From Nostoc sp. NMS9 (lineage in GTDB: Bacteria > Cyanobacteriota > Cyanobacteriia > Cyanobacteriales > Nostocaceae), in assembly GCF_017114995.1 (NCBI RefSeq), contig NZ_JABXKL010000020.1, positions 1-64,000 of the forward strand: 64,000 bases of DNA. Direction: 5' to 3'. Both the position numbers and the translations under genes were made by a program. The notes under the pieces are model-generated. The model was given only the letters and a program-made list of their open reading frames with translations, was not told the DNA's origin and ran no database searches. Positions 35,432-43,902 of the stretch are shown piece after piece (the stretch's first letter is position 1; every line of letters begins with the position of its first letter).

Positions 35432-36085
35432 ATGAATTTAACTAAAAAACTCTCAATTATTGTTTTTAGTTTTACTACTACCTTAATTAGTACTGCTGTG
35501 ATTACTAATATTTATAATACAGCAGCACAAGCGGCAGAACTTGTTAAAAACGGAAGCTTTGAACTCGATCCCCTCGTAGATCCTAACAATCCCAACGCTA
35601 CAAATCCGAATATTACAGACTGGACTAAGTCTGGCGATCCGATGGATATATCAGGGATAAGAATAAGCAATTTTCCTCAGCATAATAGTGGTAATCAGGG
35701 CTTATCACTTAGTGGATTTATAGGTCTTAGCTACGTATCACAGACACTTTCTACACAACCTGGTCAGAAATACGAACTTAGTTACTATTTAGCATCTATA
35801 GATGAGGCCCCTAACCTTGATAATCAATTTCAGACATTTGTAGGTGGAAATAAGCTTTTTGATCAAAAAGACATTTCTTTTCAACTATACACGCAATATA
35901 AGTTCAATTTCACGGCAGATGCATCATCCACAGAGTTAAAGTTTGGGAATTGGGATAAATATGAATTCTTATACTTGGATAATGTGAGTGTAAAACCTGT
36001 GCCTGAGCCATCAACTATTGGAGGAATAGCAGTTACTGCTGGTTTATTGGGAATATGGCTGAAGAAAAAGAAAGCAATTAGCTAG
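35432..36085 (+). CDS. PEP-CTERM exported protein with carbohydrate-binding-like domain
   Basis: About 217 residues from ATG 35432 (GGAG nine bases upstream; the track TTG is not used). Signal peptide (IVFSFTTTLISTAVI to AAQA), a domain with NGSFELD, ITDWTKSGD, QGLSLSGFIGLSYVSQTL and YLDNVSVKP, then PVPEPSTIGGIAVTAGLLGIWLKKKKA, a complete PEP-CTERM signal. It is a tandem duplicate of the preceding gene (about 280 bases apart), with similar upstream sequence. Confidence 0.87.
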   Translation: MNLTKKLSIIVFSFTTTLISTAVITNIYNTAAQAAELVKNGSFELDPLVDPNNPNATNPNITDWTKSGDPMDISGIRISNFPQHNSGNQGLSLSGFIGLSYVSQTLSTQPGQKYELSYYLASIDEAPNLDNQFQTFVGGNKLFDQKDISFQLYTQYKFNFTADASSTELKFGNWDKYEFLYLDNVSVKPVPEPSTIGGIAVTAGLLGIWLKKKKAIS

Positions 36086-36128
36086 AAAGAACAGCCCTTT
36101 TTTTACCTTTTGGAAAAGAACAGATCAT

Positions 36129-36167
36129 AAATCCCTCAAACTACTGTGCGGTAGTTATGAGGGATTT
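36129..36167 (+). terminator. long hairpin after the PEP-CTERM gene
   Basis: AAATCCCTCAAACTAC pairs with GTAGTTATGAGGGATTT (16 bp, one bulged A), loop TGTGCG. Position suggests termination of the PEP-CTERM transcript, though only a weak U-rich tail (CTCATCTTCT) follows. Confidence 0.55.
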
Positions 36168-36255
36168 GCTCATCTTCTACTAAAAGTTATTCACTGAATT
36201 CCACCAACTATTCATTTTTGTCTTACCTCAAGTCCCTTAGTCAAAAATGTAGTTA

Positions 36256-36909
36256 TTACTCAAGTTTGTCAATAAAAGCGGAACACTGCTCATATTGAGT
36301 ATTAGGGCATGAGTGTACAATTTCCCTTATTGAATGAAAAGCATCCGAAAACTCTATTTTAAAATCTGGATTTACCCCCATAAGGTAGAGATGAAAATTT
36401 GTTGGTTTTTTCTTGGCTATTTCTTGAGCAATGTTCTGAATTTGTTTGATTGTTGACTTGTCATTGGTTCCTTCACTGACAATAAATGCATGTAACTCTT
36501 GCTTTTCATTAATCAATCCCTTGACTCGATTGATTGCTTGAATCAAGGCTTGATCGTCAGAGCGGATTACTTGCAAATCTTTTTCAATATCTCGAAGAGA
36601 TCCTTGTGAGGATACACCATAGATATTAGATATCTGCCGATCTTTCAGAATATCTACATTCATGGGATATTCTAAATTGGTACGAGAAAATTTGTCGTTT
36701 ATGTCCGTTACAAAGTTTACTGCTTTTTCGGTCTTGAGTTCATAAGCAATGTAGACCTGTATCTGGGGTTTGGATTGCGATGAAATAAAGCTTAATTTAG
36801 TAAGTCCAAACAAAGAAATTACACTACTGAAAATACCTACTTTAATCATCACATTTTTAGTAATAAAATTATTAAAGTTGCTTTCTCTATTCCGTGATTT
36901 TCTGTTCAT
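36256..36909 (-). CDS. unknown membrane-anchored protein
   Basis: I do not recognise this gene. From ATG 36909 (AAGAGG seven bases upstream) it encodes about 217 residues with one N-terminal membrane segment (VMIKVGIFSSVISLFGLTKLSF). The domain behind it has alternating strands and helices: QIQVYIAYEL, LQVIRSDDQALIQAINRVKG, ELHAFIVSEGTND, FHLYLMGVNP. The pattern resembles a degenerate vWA/Rossmann fold but lacks the DxSxS metal site. Two C-terminal Cys are present. The track extends 63 codons upstream through non-conserved AT-rich sequence. It follows the 394-residue unknown gene on the same strand. Confidence 0.6.
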   Translation of the reverse strand: MNRKSRNRESNFNNFITKNVMIKVGIFSSVISLFGLTKLSFISSQSKPQIQVYIAYELKTEKAVNFVTDINDKFSRTNLEYPMNVDILKDRQISNIYGVSSQGSLRDIEKDLQVIRSDDQALIQAINRVKGLINEKQELHAFIVSEGTNDKSTIKQIQNIAQEIAKKKPTNFHLYLMGVNPDFKIEFSDAFHSIREIVHSCPNTQYEQCSAFIDKLE

Positions 36910-37118
36910 ATTTAACCTCTTAATAGTTCTAGTCATGTACCGATTACTGAAAGTTTTTGGTAAATTTTCCGAAATTATTGTTAGAATAAAAAGTATCTTC
37001 AAGATACCTTCTGTAATAGAGTTGTCACCTAATAAGATGCATTCTAAAACCCTTAACTTATGAATCTTTAAAGTTAATAAAATGTTATTAAGCGACAAGT
37101 CTAATGCTCAAAGCGCAG

Positions 37119-38303
37119 CTAATTTATCTGCTCTTGCGGTTTTTTATGTCCATTGCTGGATAAGGGATAATTTTGAATTTGCTGAGAAGAGCTAGATTCT
37201 AGAGATTTAAAGGATGTTTTCATTAAATATGCCCAGCGTTCATACTCCAACCGAGCATTTTCTTTTGCCTCGGAAAGTAACTCTTGCTGTTTTATCAGTT
37301 CCTCTTGAAGTTCCTCCACTCTCTTATCAGTAGCTTCAATTTTTCTCTTATGCAGTTCGTTGTTCACAGCTATCTTAAAATCTTCTTGAGGGTTAAGGAT
37401 ATCTTTTAGATGGTCATTCAGTTCTTGCACCTTTAATTCTTGTTCATGTAAATGCGAAGCCTCTTCTAATCCTGTAGTCCATGCCAGAGCAATATTTGCT
37501 GTTGCAGAAAGAGCAGATGCCCCAAATGTTGCTATTTGATAGATAGTTTGCTTGGCTAAACTTGTTTGAAGAATACTTATTAATCCTGGAAAGGCAAAGC
37601 AAGTTTCCAAGATAATGAAGCCTAGTCCAATCCATAATGTTCTATCACCTTCTATAAATCGTAGCCACCAAGCAACTGTTTCAAAGCTGGTTGCATCCTC
37701 AGAAATAGGTTGAACAGTAAATTGTTTACTGCGTTTTCCTAAAGATGACATTGTTGCTTTAATGGATAATGTAATACCCACAGCAGCAGATAGATTCAAT
37801 GCTGCAATTGGATATTGAAAAGCTTTTAAACGTTTTAGCTCTACATCAGAATGCTTGTTTAGCCCCAAAAAAAGTGAGTAAGAAAGCCCAAATACTAACA
37901 GCCAATGCCACCAAGGTCTTTTGTAGGGTACAAGCTTAGAGAGGCGTTCATATTCCTCTCTTCGCAAAGGTTGTATAGCACTTTCTGCTGCATATTTCTC
38001 TTTTCCTAAAAGTGTGATTTCTTGTTCCAGAGATTCAATTTTATCAGATAGTTTCTTAGCATTTTCAGATGCTGGTACTACACTTGCACCCCATTGCATT
38101 AATAGCATGGGATTTTGGTCTTGCAAGGTTTCTATTGTCGGTTTGTAGAAATTATCTGCAAAGATATTTTCTCTGGAGACATTACCTTCATGAAAACCAA
38201 TTTTCGGCGTATCAAACCAATTAATCTGTTTATTTTCTTTAGAAGCACTGCTTCCAGATCGCTGACTGAGAGAATTAATAAAATTGCTAAGTAATTGCAG
38301 CAT
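37119..38303 (-). CDS. unknown multi-helix membrane protein with coiled coils
   Basis: I do not recognise this 394-residue protein. Residues about 80-110 and 295-370 are charged, heptad-like coiled coils (KLSDKIESLEQEITLLGKEK, RVEELQEELIKQQELLSEAKE). Between them are about four hydrophobic segments (WWHWLLVFGLSYSLFLGL, YPIAALNLSAAVGITLSI, LWIGLGFIILETCFAF, YQIATFGASALSATANIALAW). The topology resembles a membrane scaffold with cytoplasmic arms. It precedes the other unknown membrane gene and the two may act together. Confidence 0.7.
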   Translation of the reverse strand: MLQLLSNFINSLSQRSGSSASKENKQINWFDTPKIGFHEGNVSRENIFADNFYKPTIETLQDQNPMLLMQWGASVVPASENAKKLSDKIESLEQEITLLGKEKYAAESAIQPLRREEYERLSKLVPYKRPWWHWLLVFGLSYSLFLGLNKHSDVELKRLKAFQYPIAALNLSAAVGITLSIKATMSSLGKRSKQFTVQPISEDATSFETVAWWLRFIEGDRTLWIGLGFIILETCFAFPGLISILQTSLAKQTIYQIATFGASALSATANIALAWTTGLEEASHLHEQELKVQELNDHLKDILNPQEDFKIAVNNELHKRKIEATDKRVEELQEELIKQQELLSEAKENARLEYERWAYLMKTSFKSLESSSSQQIQNYPLSSNGHKKPQEQIN

Positions 38304-38755
38304 ATTTTTAGATACGGGAAATAACGCAACAATTACTACAACAAAACGTAATAGAACAATTACGGGAAAAGTATGTAAAAAATTGAATAAATATAACTAT
38401 ACGAAAATTTACACTCCTTAACTTTTAGCGATAACAAGCCGATCTTAAGGAATGATAAAGAGACTACAAAGTAGACTAGATAAGAATAATAGTACGTATA
38501 CTCTAGTGAAAATTGGGTGGTTTTTGGGTTGTGTTGCAAAACCTCTATTAAGGGCAGATAGCTGGATTATTTGCATCTCTAAAGTACTTTCGGACTATGT
38601 TGCACTTTTTATGCATTTCGGCTCAATCTTCAGTTCATCAGACTTAGTTGTTTGCCTAAATGCATTGGATATGCTCGAAGGTGTTGGAAGTCTAAGATAT
38701 CCCGTTCTGCAAGGATATATTCATTTTTTAGTTGGAAACGGTATAACCTGGTTTC

Positions 38756-41641
38756 TTAGAAACAAGAAGCAGGAGTAAGCCAGGAACTATGAGGCAAAGC
38801 TGTCGGCGCATCAGCCGTGAGTACAACTTCACCTTTAGTATTTCTCACCCACCCTTGCGCTTCCACAATTGGCGCTGGACTGGAACTATTTGCCTGATTT
38901 GAAACATTTGTACTAGAGTGGTTTTCGCCTTTTGGGTTGAGAGTTACCCAATCTAGTTGAACTGCATCAGGAGTGAGGGGTTCGGTTCTGGGATTCGGTG
39001 GTAAGCCACCGCGTCCGGCGATCGTAAAACTACTTTGATTTTGTGCTGTACGCACCTGACAGACTTGCGACACTTGAGTATTGACTGGTACGGCTGGTAA
39101 GTTAATTAATCCTCGATAAGGGTCAACATTGAGTGTGTTAATTTCTACAATGCCGCTTAAATCAGGTCTTGTTTGGGAAATTGCTGTAATATCATTTGTC
39201 TGAAGTTTACGCGGGTCTGGGTCTGGATCATTAGGGCGCAACCTTTTAAGGTCTTCGCTAGTTAGTGAGGCAATTCCAAAAATCTTAGTAGCGTTGATTT
39301 TGACTATTCCCCCATTACCATTGTAGGCATTGGCAGTGATGTCGCTGTTTTCATTTGGTTTAGCGGCGATAAAGCCGTCAGGGGCATTAATAGTGATATT
39401 ACCACCATTTCCACCCTGTTGATTAGTGCCTGCGGTAGCAGATATCTGGCTGTTGCCGCTTAGTAACAGTAAATCTAGGTCGTAGAGTGTAATATCACCG
39501 CCATTACCAGATGCGGTTTCAGCAGTGATTTCCCCTCGATTGTCTAAGCGAATGAAAGGAGATCGTACCTGAAGCTTGCCTGCACTCCCTGACCCTTGAG
39601 AGCGAACAAACAAGCCACTGTTAAGAGACTCATCCTCAACGAGACCCCCAACACTTCGGACAAGCCGTTTGAAAGGAGCACTGCCAGATATAGTCACCCT
39701 ATCAGTAGCATTAACTGTGATATCACCTGCAAAACCACTGCTGCCTGTAAAAGCATTGGCAAGGATTTGTCCACCATTAACTGCTTCCAAAGTATTCGCG
39801 TTCACCGTGATATTGCCAGCATTTCCCTTACCTAGAGTGCGGGCATCTACAACCCCATTGTCTGCTACCCGGAAAGCATTGGTCTTAATAATGATGTTTC
39901 CTCCCTGACCCCCTTGAGTGGTACGTGAAAATAATCCACTTGCCGTTCTATAATTAATGTCAACTCCAAAAATGTTAACAGCATCAGAAGCATTAACTTC
40001 TATCTCTCCACCTTTTCCTTGACCAAAAGAAGCACTAGATATTTGTGCGCCATTTCCTACAATTAACTGCCTAGTAATAATTTTTAAGTCTCCGGCATTG
40101 CCAAACTTTTCTGTTTGAGTAGATAAAAAACTAGGGATTTGCTGCCTTTTGGATGATATTCCTGTTCCTTGTAATTCCACCAAATCACTAGCAGCCACAA
40201 ATAAATTTCCTCCCTTTCCTTGACCACGACTAGCAGTTAATACTTGCGCCCCATTCTGGACACTCAAGCGTCTGGTATTAATTGTCAAGTCTCCAGCATC
40301 TCCTGCACCGTAAGTTTGAGAGAACAAGCCGCTATCAGCACCAATTAGTTCCACAGAATCGGTGGCGGTTACAGTCAAATTTCCCCCCTGTCCCTCGCCT
40401 GAAGTAGAAGTTGATACTTGCGCTCCATTCTGAGAACTTAACCTTCGAGTGGTAATTCTCAAGTTTCCAGCATTTCCAGCACCTAGAGTTTGAGTGAACA
40501 AGCCGCTTGTTGTTCCTGCTAGTTCCACAGACTCCGAGGCGCGAACGGTAAGCTTTCCCCCCTGTCCCGTCTTACCTAAGCTATTAACTCTGATAAATGA
40601 GTCATCCCCTTGGATATTCAACTGTCTAGTTTCAATCGTCACATCTCCTCCGGTTACAGTTGCTGTTGATAAAATATCGGCTTTAATCCGCGAACCCTCA
40701 GTGAGAGTCACCGCCTTTGTTGTGTGGACAAGCACCTCTCCGCCTGGCTCTGTACCTGTTGTATCGGCAAAAATCCGTGAGCCTTGAGTTAGAGCCAAAT
40801 TATTGCTCTGAATCTGAACATCACCACCGCTAGCACCAGTAACAGCGACATACGCTTTGTCTTTCAATCCAATATCGCCAAAATAATTGACAGAGGCGTA
40901 CCCCAGTACCCAATCGTTATCTTTCTGGTTCAAGCTCACTTCTTCAACACCAGCCACACTACCTAGCTCAATCCGTCCTCCTGGAGCTGCCAAATTCGCT
41001 TGATTTAAAGCTGCTCGTTCACCTCCCTGCAACGTTACATCACCACCCACGAGTGCTAAAGTTTTACCAGGTTGCACATTTAGGTCAGATCCTTCTACAC
41101 GAATCTCTCCTGCTGTTCCCTCAAATTGCAAGCCAATGGGAACATTTACTGTTAGCAGAGGTGTGTTTTGGGGAGGAAACGCGCTAAAAAGAGCGCCATC
41201 TGCAAATTTGAGGCGGTTTGCTGTAGTTGCGATGAAAGAACCCTTAATGTCCAATTGGGCATTAGGCCCAAAAATAATTCCATTGGGATTGAGAAAAAAT
41301 AAGTTAGCAGAACCATTGGCTTTAATCAAACCGTTAATAAGAGAAGCAGAACTACCTGTGACGCGGCTGATGATATTTTGAACATCTAAAGCGTTGTTGA
41401 AGTAAGCCTGACTGCCAACGGGTACAGAAAACTGCTCAAAACTGTGGAATAGATTACTTCCAGCTCGAGTTCCTCCTTCAATAATTCCGGTATTCTCCTT
41501 GAATGTGGAATTATTGGGTAAAGTCCTATCAGGCGTAATTTGAGCAAAGGCGCAATCCCAAGCATTGACGTATGCGCCACTAATAGCTAAAGAAATCATT
41601 AGCCTTAAAAGCCAGCACGAACCGCGTAAGTTTTCAGTCAT
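38756..41641 (-). CDS. TpsA-like filamentous haemagglutinin N-terminal domain protein
   Basis: About 961 residues from ATG 41641 (GGGA nine bases upstream). A signal peptide ends near AFAQITPD. Residues about 40-165 are the two-partner-secretion domain (NLFHSFEQFSVPVGSQAYFNN, INGLIKANGSANLFFLNPNGIIFGPNAQLDIKGSFIATTA). The remainder is a right-handed beta-helix of repeated GGN(L/I)TV and N(A)GDLTI(N)TRRLS units. It should be exported through a TpsB/Omp85 pore, which is not in the window. The C-terminus (WLTPASCF) is the usual cyanobacterial ending. Confidence 0.92.
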   Translation of the reverse strand: MTENLRGSCWLLRLMISLAISGAYVNAWDCAFAQITPDRTLPNNSTFKENTGIIEGGTRAGSNLFHSFEQFSVPVGSQAYFNNALDVQNIISRVTGSSASLINGLIKANGSANLFFLNPNGIIFGPNAQLDIKGSFIATTANRLKFADGALFSAFPPQNTPLLTVNVPIGLQFEGTAGEIRVEGSDLNVQPGKTLALVGGDVTLQGGERAALNQANLAAPGGRIELGSVAGVEEVSLNQKDNDWVLGYASVNYFGDIGLKDKAYVAVTGASGGDVQIQSNNLALTQGSRIFADTTGTEPGGEVLVHTTKAVTLTEGSRIKADILSTATVTGGDVTIETRQLNIQGDDSFIRVNSLGKTGQGGKLTVRASESVELAGTTSGLFTQTLGAGNAGNLRITTRRLSSQNGAQVSTSTSGEGQGGNLTVTATDSVELIGADSGLFSQTYGAGDAGDLTINTRRLSVQNGAQVLTASRGQGKGGNLFVAASDLVELQGTGISSKRQQIPSFLSTQTEKFGNAGDLKIITRQLIVGNGAQISSASFGQGKGGEIEVNASDAVNIFGVDINYRTASGLFSRTTQGGQGGNIIIKTNAFRVADNGVVDARTLGKGNAGNITVNANTLEAVNGGQILANAFTGSSGFAGDITVNATDRVTISGSAPFKRLVRSVGGLVEDESLNSGLFVRSQGSGSAGKLQVRSPFIRLDNRGEITAETASGNGGDITLYDLDLLLLSGNSQISATAGTNQQGGNGGNITINAPDGFIAAKPNENSDITANAYNGNGGIVKINATKIFGIASLTSEDLKRLRPNDPDPDPRKLQTNDITAISQTRPDLSGIVEINTLNVDPYRGLINLPAVPVNTQVSQVCQVRTAQNQSSFTIAGRGGLPPNPRTEPLTPDAVQLDWVTLNPKGENHSSTNVSNQANSSSPAPIVEAQGWVRNTKGEVVLTADAPTALPHSSWLTPASCF

Positions 41642-41820
41642 TTGATGAATTTCCCTTAACAACAGAAATAATCAGGGATTTTTGTGCTGTTTGGACAGCA
41701 TAAATTATAAAGTTTTGTGAAGAAATAGCACAATTGGCAGAAAAATTTATGCTGCAACTTGGGTTATTAAACAGAGGTGATTATTACCTCTAAGGAAAAA
41801 CAATCAATTGGGTAATTACT

Positions 41821-42147
41821 ATGCATCATTCCTTGAAAATAAAAATCCTGGATTTAGACCATGTTGAATCAATTGTTGAGCAGGACATTACAGATGTGGA
41901 GGCTGAAAAAATTGTAGGAGGATCGTCATTTATAGAAGGAACAGTATGCGATCCCAATGACCTTTACTGTCTAATGAATGTACCTGTTATAAAAGACGAT
42001 CCTCTTCCTCCGTGTGCTCAGGCTTTTCCCGATAATGAGACTAGATTTACGGAAATCGCATCTAAATTATCCTTGACAAAAACTTCAATTAATGTATTAA
42101 CAGAAAAACTAGATTTATCGCTTGGTTTAAGTAAGTCGGCGTTATAA
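41821..42147 (+). CDS. small protein with double-glycine leader-like motif (candidate RiPP/bacteriocin precursor)
   Basis: The 108-residue ORF starts with an acidic, helical leader-like segment ending DVEAEKIVGG at residues about 33-36, followed by SSFIEGT and a region with three Cys (CDPNDLYC, PPCAQ). The E-x-I-V-G-G ending resembles double-glycine leaders cleaved by C39-peptidase ABC exporters. No modification enzyme or exporter is adjacent, and the C-terminal 40 residues look helical and not core-like. An AAGGA lies upstream. Real gene likely; function inferred only. Confidence 0.5.
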   Translation: MHHSLKIKILDLDHVESIVEQDITDVEAEKIVGGSSFIEGTVCDPNDLYCLMNVPVIKDDPLPPCAQAFPDNETRFTEIASKLSLTKTSINVLTEKLDLSLGLSKSAL

Positions 42148-42193
42148 AATCAACTATCTAAGGAAATTAAAGGACAATATAGTCGTTTTTTAA

Positions 42194-42232
42194 CCCTTAA
42201 GTGGCTGCAGAGCAAAACTTAACACTTAAGGG
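42194..42232 (+). terminator. possible terminator hairpin
   Basis: CCCTTAAGTG (42194-42203) pairs perfectly with CACTTAAGGG (42223-42232) across a 19-base loop, 47 bases after the small ORF. No U-tract, so weak. Confidence 0.35.
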
Positions 42233-42380
42233 AGTTTGAGAGATTTGAATACGATTGGCTTTGCTACTGCTCGGCGATCGCTCTAGCTCCTGCACAATAG
42301 AATAATAAGCATTCCAGCAATCCTTTGGCGGACATTTTATTCTTTAAAAGCGGCCACTTTATTCTTTAAACCACAATTTT

Positions 42381-42710
42381 TTGGAAATTGGCTCTAGTCG
42401 CCATTGTTTTTGCTGTAGTAGCGATGTCCAATACTACCTTGCTTACTTCCAAGCCCGTCAAGCTGCGAAAATAGCCACTTATCGAATGCAACAGCTTGCC
42501 CTTTTGGGAGCAAAAACTGAGCGGATTGCTACCGTGAATTCTCAAGGTTTAAGTCACCTGGTGAATCCTGACTATGTTGCAGCTGCAACGGAGATGCTGA
42601 ATACAAACGCACGCGATCGCTTGGCATTAGAAGAACTAGCAGCTTGTGTTGGCTTATCTTCACAAGCAACAATTAGACTGCTTGAAGCCAGTAATTTGAA
42701 CAATGAGTAG
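42381..42710 (+). pseudogene. hypothetical protein, probably frameshifted at its N-terminus
   Basis: Residues 25-109 of the track ORF look like a genuine soluble protein (AAKIATYRMQQLALLGAKTERIATVNSQGLSHLVNPDYVAAA and so on, ending LEELAACVGLSSQATIRLLEAS). The first 20 residues are Cys-rich and implausible. In another frame the same bases read FWKLALVAIVFAVVAMSN, a good membrane helix, implying a frameshift near 42430. There is no good start codon. It overlaps the downstream permease fragment by ATGAGTAG. Family not recognised. Confidence 0.5.
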
Positions 42711-42949
42711 ATCGGTTCCCTCACCAGCCAGAGGATTGTTGTCATTCCTAATATTTCCCGTTGCGGGTTTAATTGTGGGATTGCTAATTCTTTTGATTTG
42801 TCTAATTTTCAGCGTCTCATTTGGCGCAGCAGATATTCCTCTGCATCAGAGCAGACGCTATCATGAGACAAATTTTTCATAATTTCTGCCAAACGTGTGC
42901 TTAATTAGTGCAGCATTTTCTGGTGCAGCAGTAGCAACTGCGGCAACAA
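42703..42949 (+). pseudogene. FecCD-type permease remnant
   Basis: An ORF from ATG 42703 (59 codons) reads LLSFLIFPVAGLIVGLLILLICLIFSVSFGAADIPL, the start of a FecCD-family siderophore/haem/cobalamin permease (typically LLLLLLLLSLSLGAADIPL). It is lost after IPL. A further stretch around 42885-42950 reads [19 protein letters not shown], like an internal or C-terminal piece of the same family. About 85% of the gene is missing. Confidence 0.65.
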
Positions 42950-43615
42950 TTGGATTTATTACGGGGTTTAGCAAGATTATTAAAACCTCGTGTTGGCACA
43001 ATTTATTTAGATACAACAGATATATTTAAGCTATCAACAAAAGAGGTTGCTAAAAAATTAGGAATTCTTACCCAAGGCCCCGTTGCACCAGAAGGATTAA
43101 CAGTTCGAGATTTGGTAGCTTGTGGAAGATTTCCTTATCAAAACTGGTTGCAGCAGTGGACAAAAGAAGATGAAAGATTAATAGAACTAGCATTAGAAAC
43201 TACTGGGATTAAATACTTAGCAGAACGCGAGTTAGATACTCTTTCTGGTGGACAGCGACAACGTGCTTGGATTGCAATGGCATTAGCTCAAGATACGGAT
43301 ATTTTATTGTTAGATGAACCAACTACTTTTTTAGATTTGGCGCACCAAATAGAAGTTTTAGATTTATTGTATGATTTGAACCAAAACCAGGGAAGAACGA
43401 TTGTCATGGTGTTACATGATTTGAATCATGCCTGTCGTTATGCTGATTATTTGGTAGCGGTGAAAGAAGGTCAAATTTTTGCTGTTGGCGAACCTAATTT
43501 GGCGATCACTGAGAAGATGGTAAGGGAGGTGTTTGGATTGGAATGTCGGGTTATCCCAGACCCGGTTTCCGGTACACCGATGTGTATACCAGTGGGAAGA
43601 AAGGGGAGAAAATAG
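42950..43615 (+). pseudogene. FecE-type ABC ATPase lacking Walker A
   Basis: The 221-residue ORF begins with [19 protein letters not shown], which in intact siderophore ABC ATPases follows directly after GPNGCGKST. The Walker A motif and everything before it are absent. The rest is well preserved: Q-loop ILTQGP, signature [17 protein letters not shown], Walker [13 protein letters not shown] and H-loop [15 protein letters not shown]. Without Walker A it cannot bind ATP normally. The joint lies directly after the permease fragment, so one deletion probably removed most of the permease and the ATPase N-terminus. Confidence 0.82.
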
Positions 43616-43902
43616 AAATAAATAAAAACCTTACATGGCACAATACAGTTCAGTTAAGCATTTCTTCCTTCTCGTCTTGCAGAGTAGGGAATAAGTTTTC
43701 TTACTAGCAGCGAGCAAAAAACATCTCGCAAATATGTAATGCTCTCTTCTGAAATTAAATTGCTATATTGATTGCAGATATTTAATACAGTGGAGAGCGA
43801 TCGCCTTTGATGTGGATTGTGAATATCTCCAAGATATTACAGCGGTTTTTAAGTAATTGAACTACACTACTCCCTAGTCCCCATCTCAGTTGTAGTCTAA
43901 AA

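Noticed and set aside
36910-37098. 63-codon N-terminal extension of the unknown membrane protein
   Set aside because: AT-rich, not protein-like, and a good ribosome site precedes the internal ATG at 36909.
38452-38778. 108-residue plus-strand ORF
   Set aside because: No ribosome site, no recognisable family, and its end overlaps the end of the convergent haemagglutinin gene; treated as chance, although it cannot be excluded as a decayed gene.
42148-42380. possible riboswitch or ncRNA upstream of the decayed transporter
   Set aside because: Only one simple hairpin was found and no known riboswitch core was recognised.
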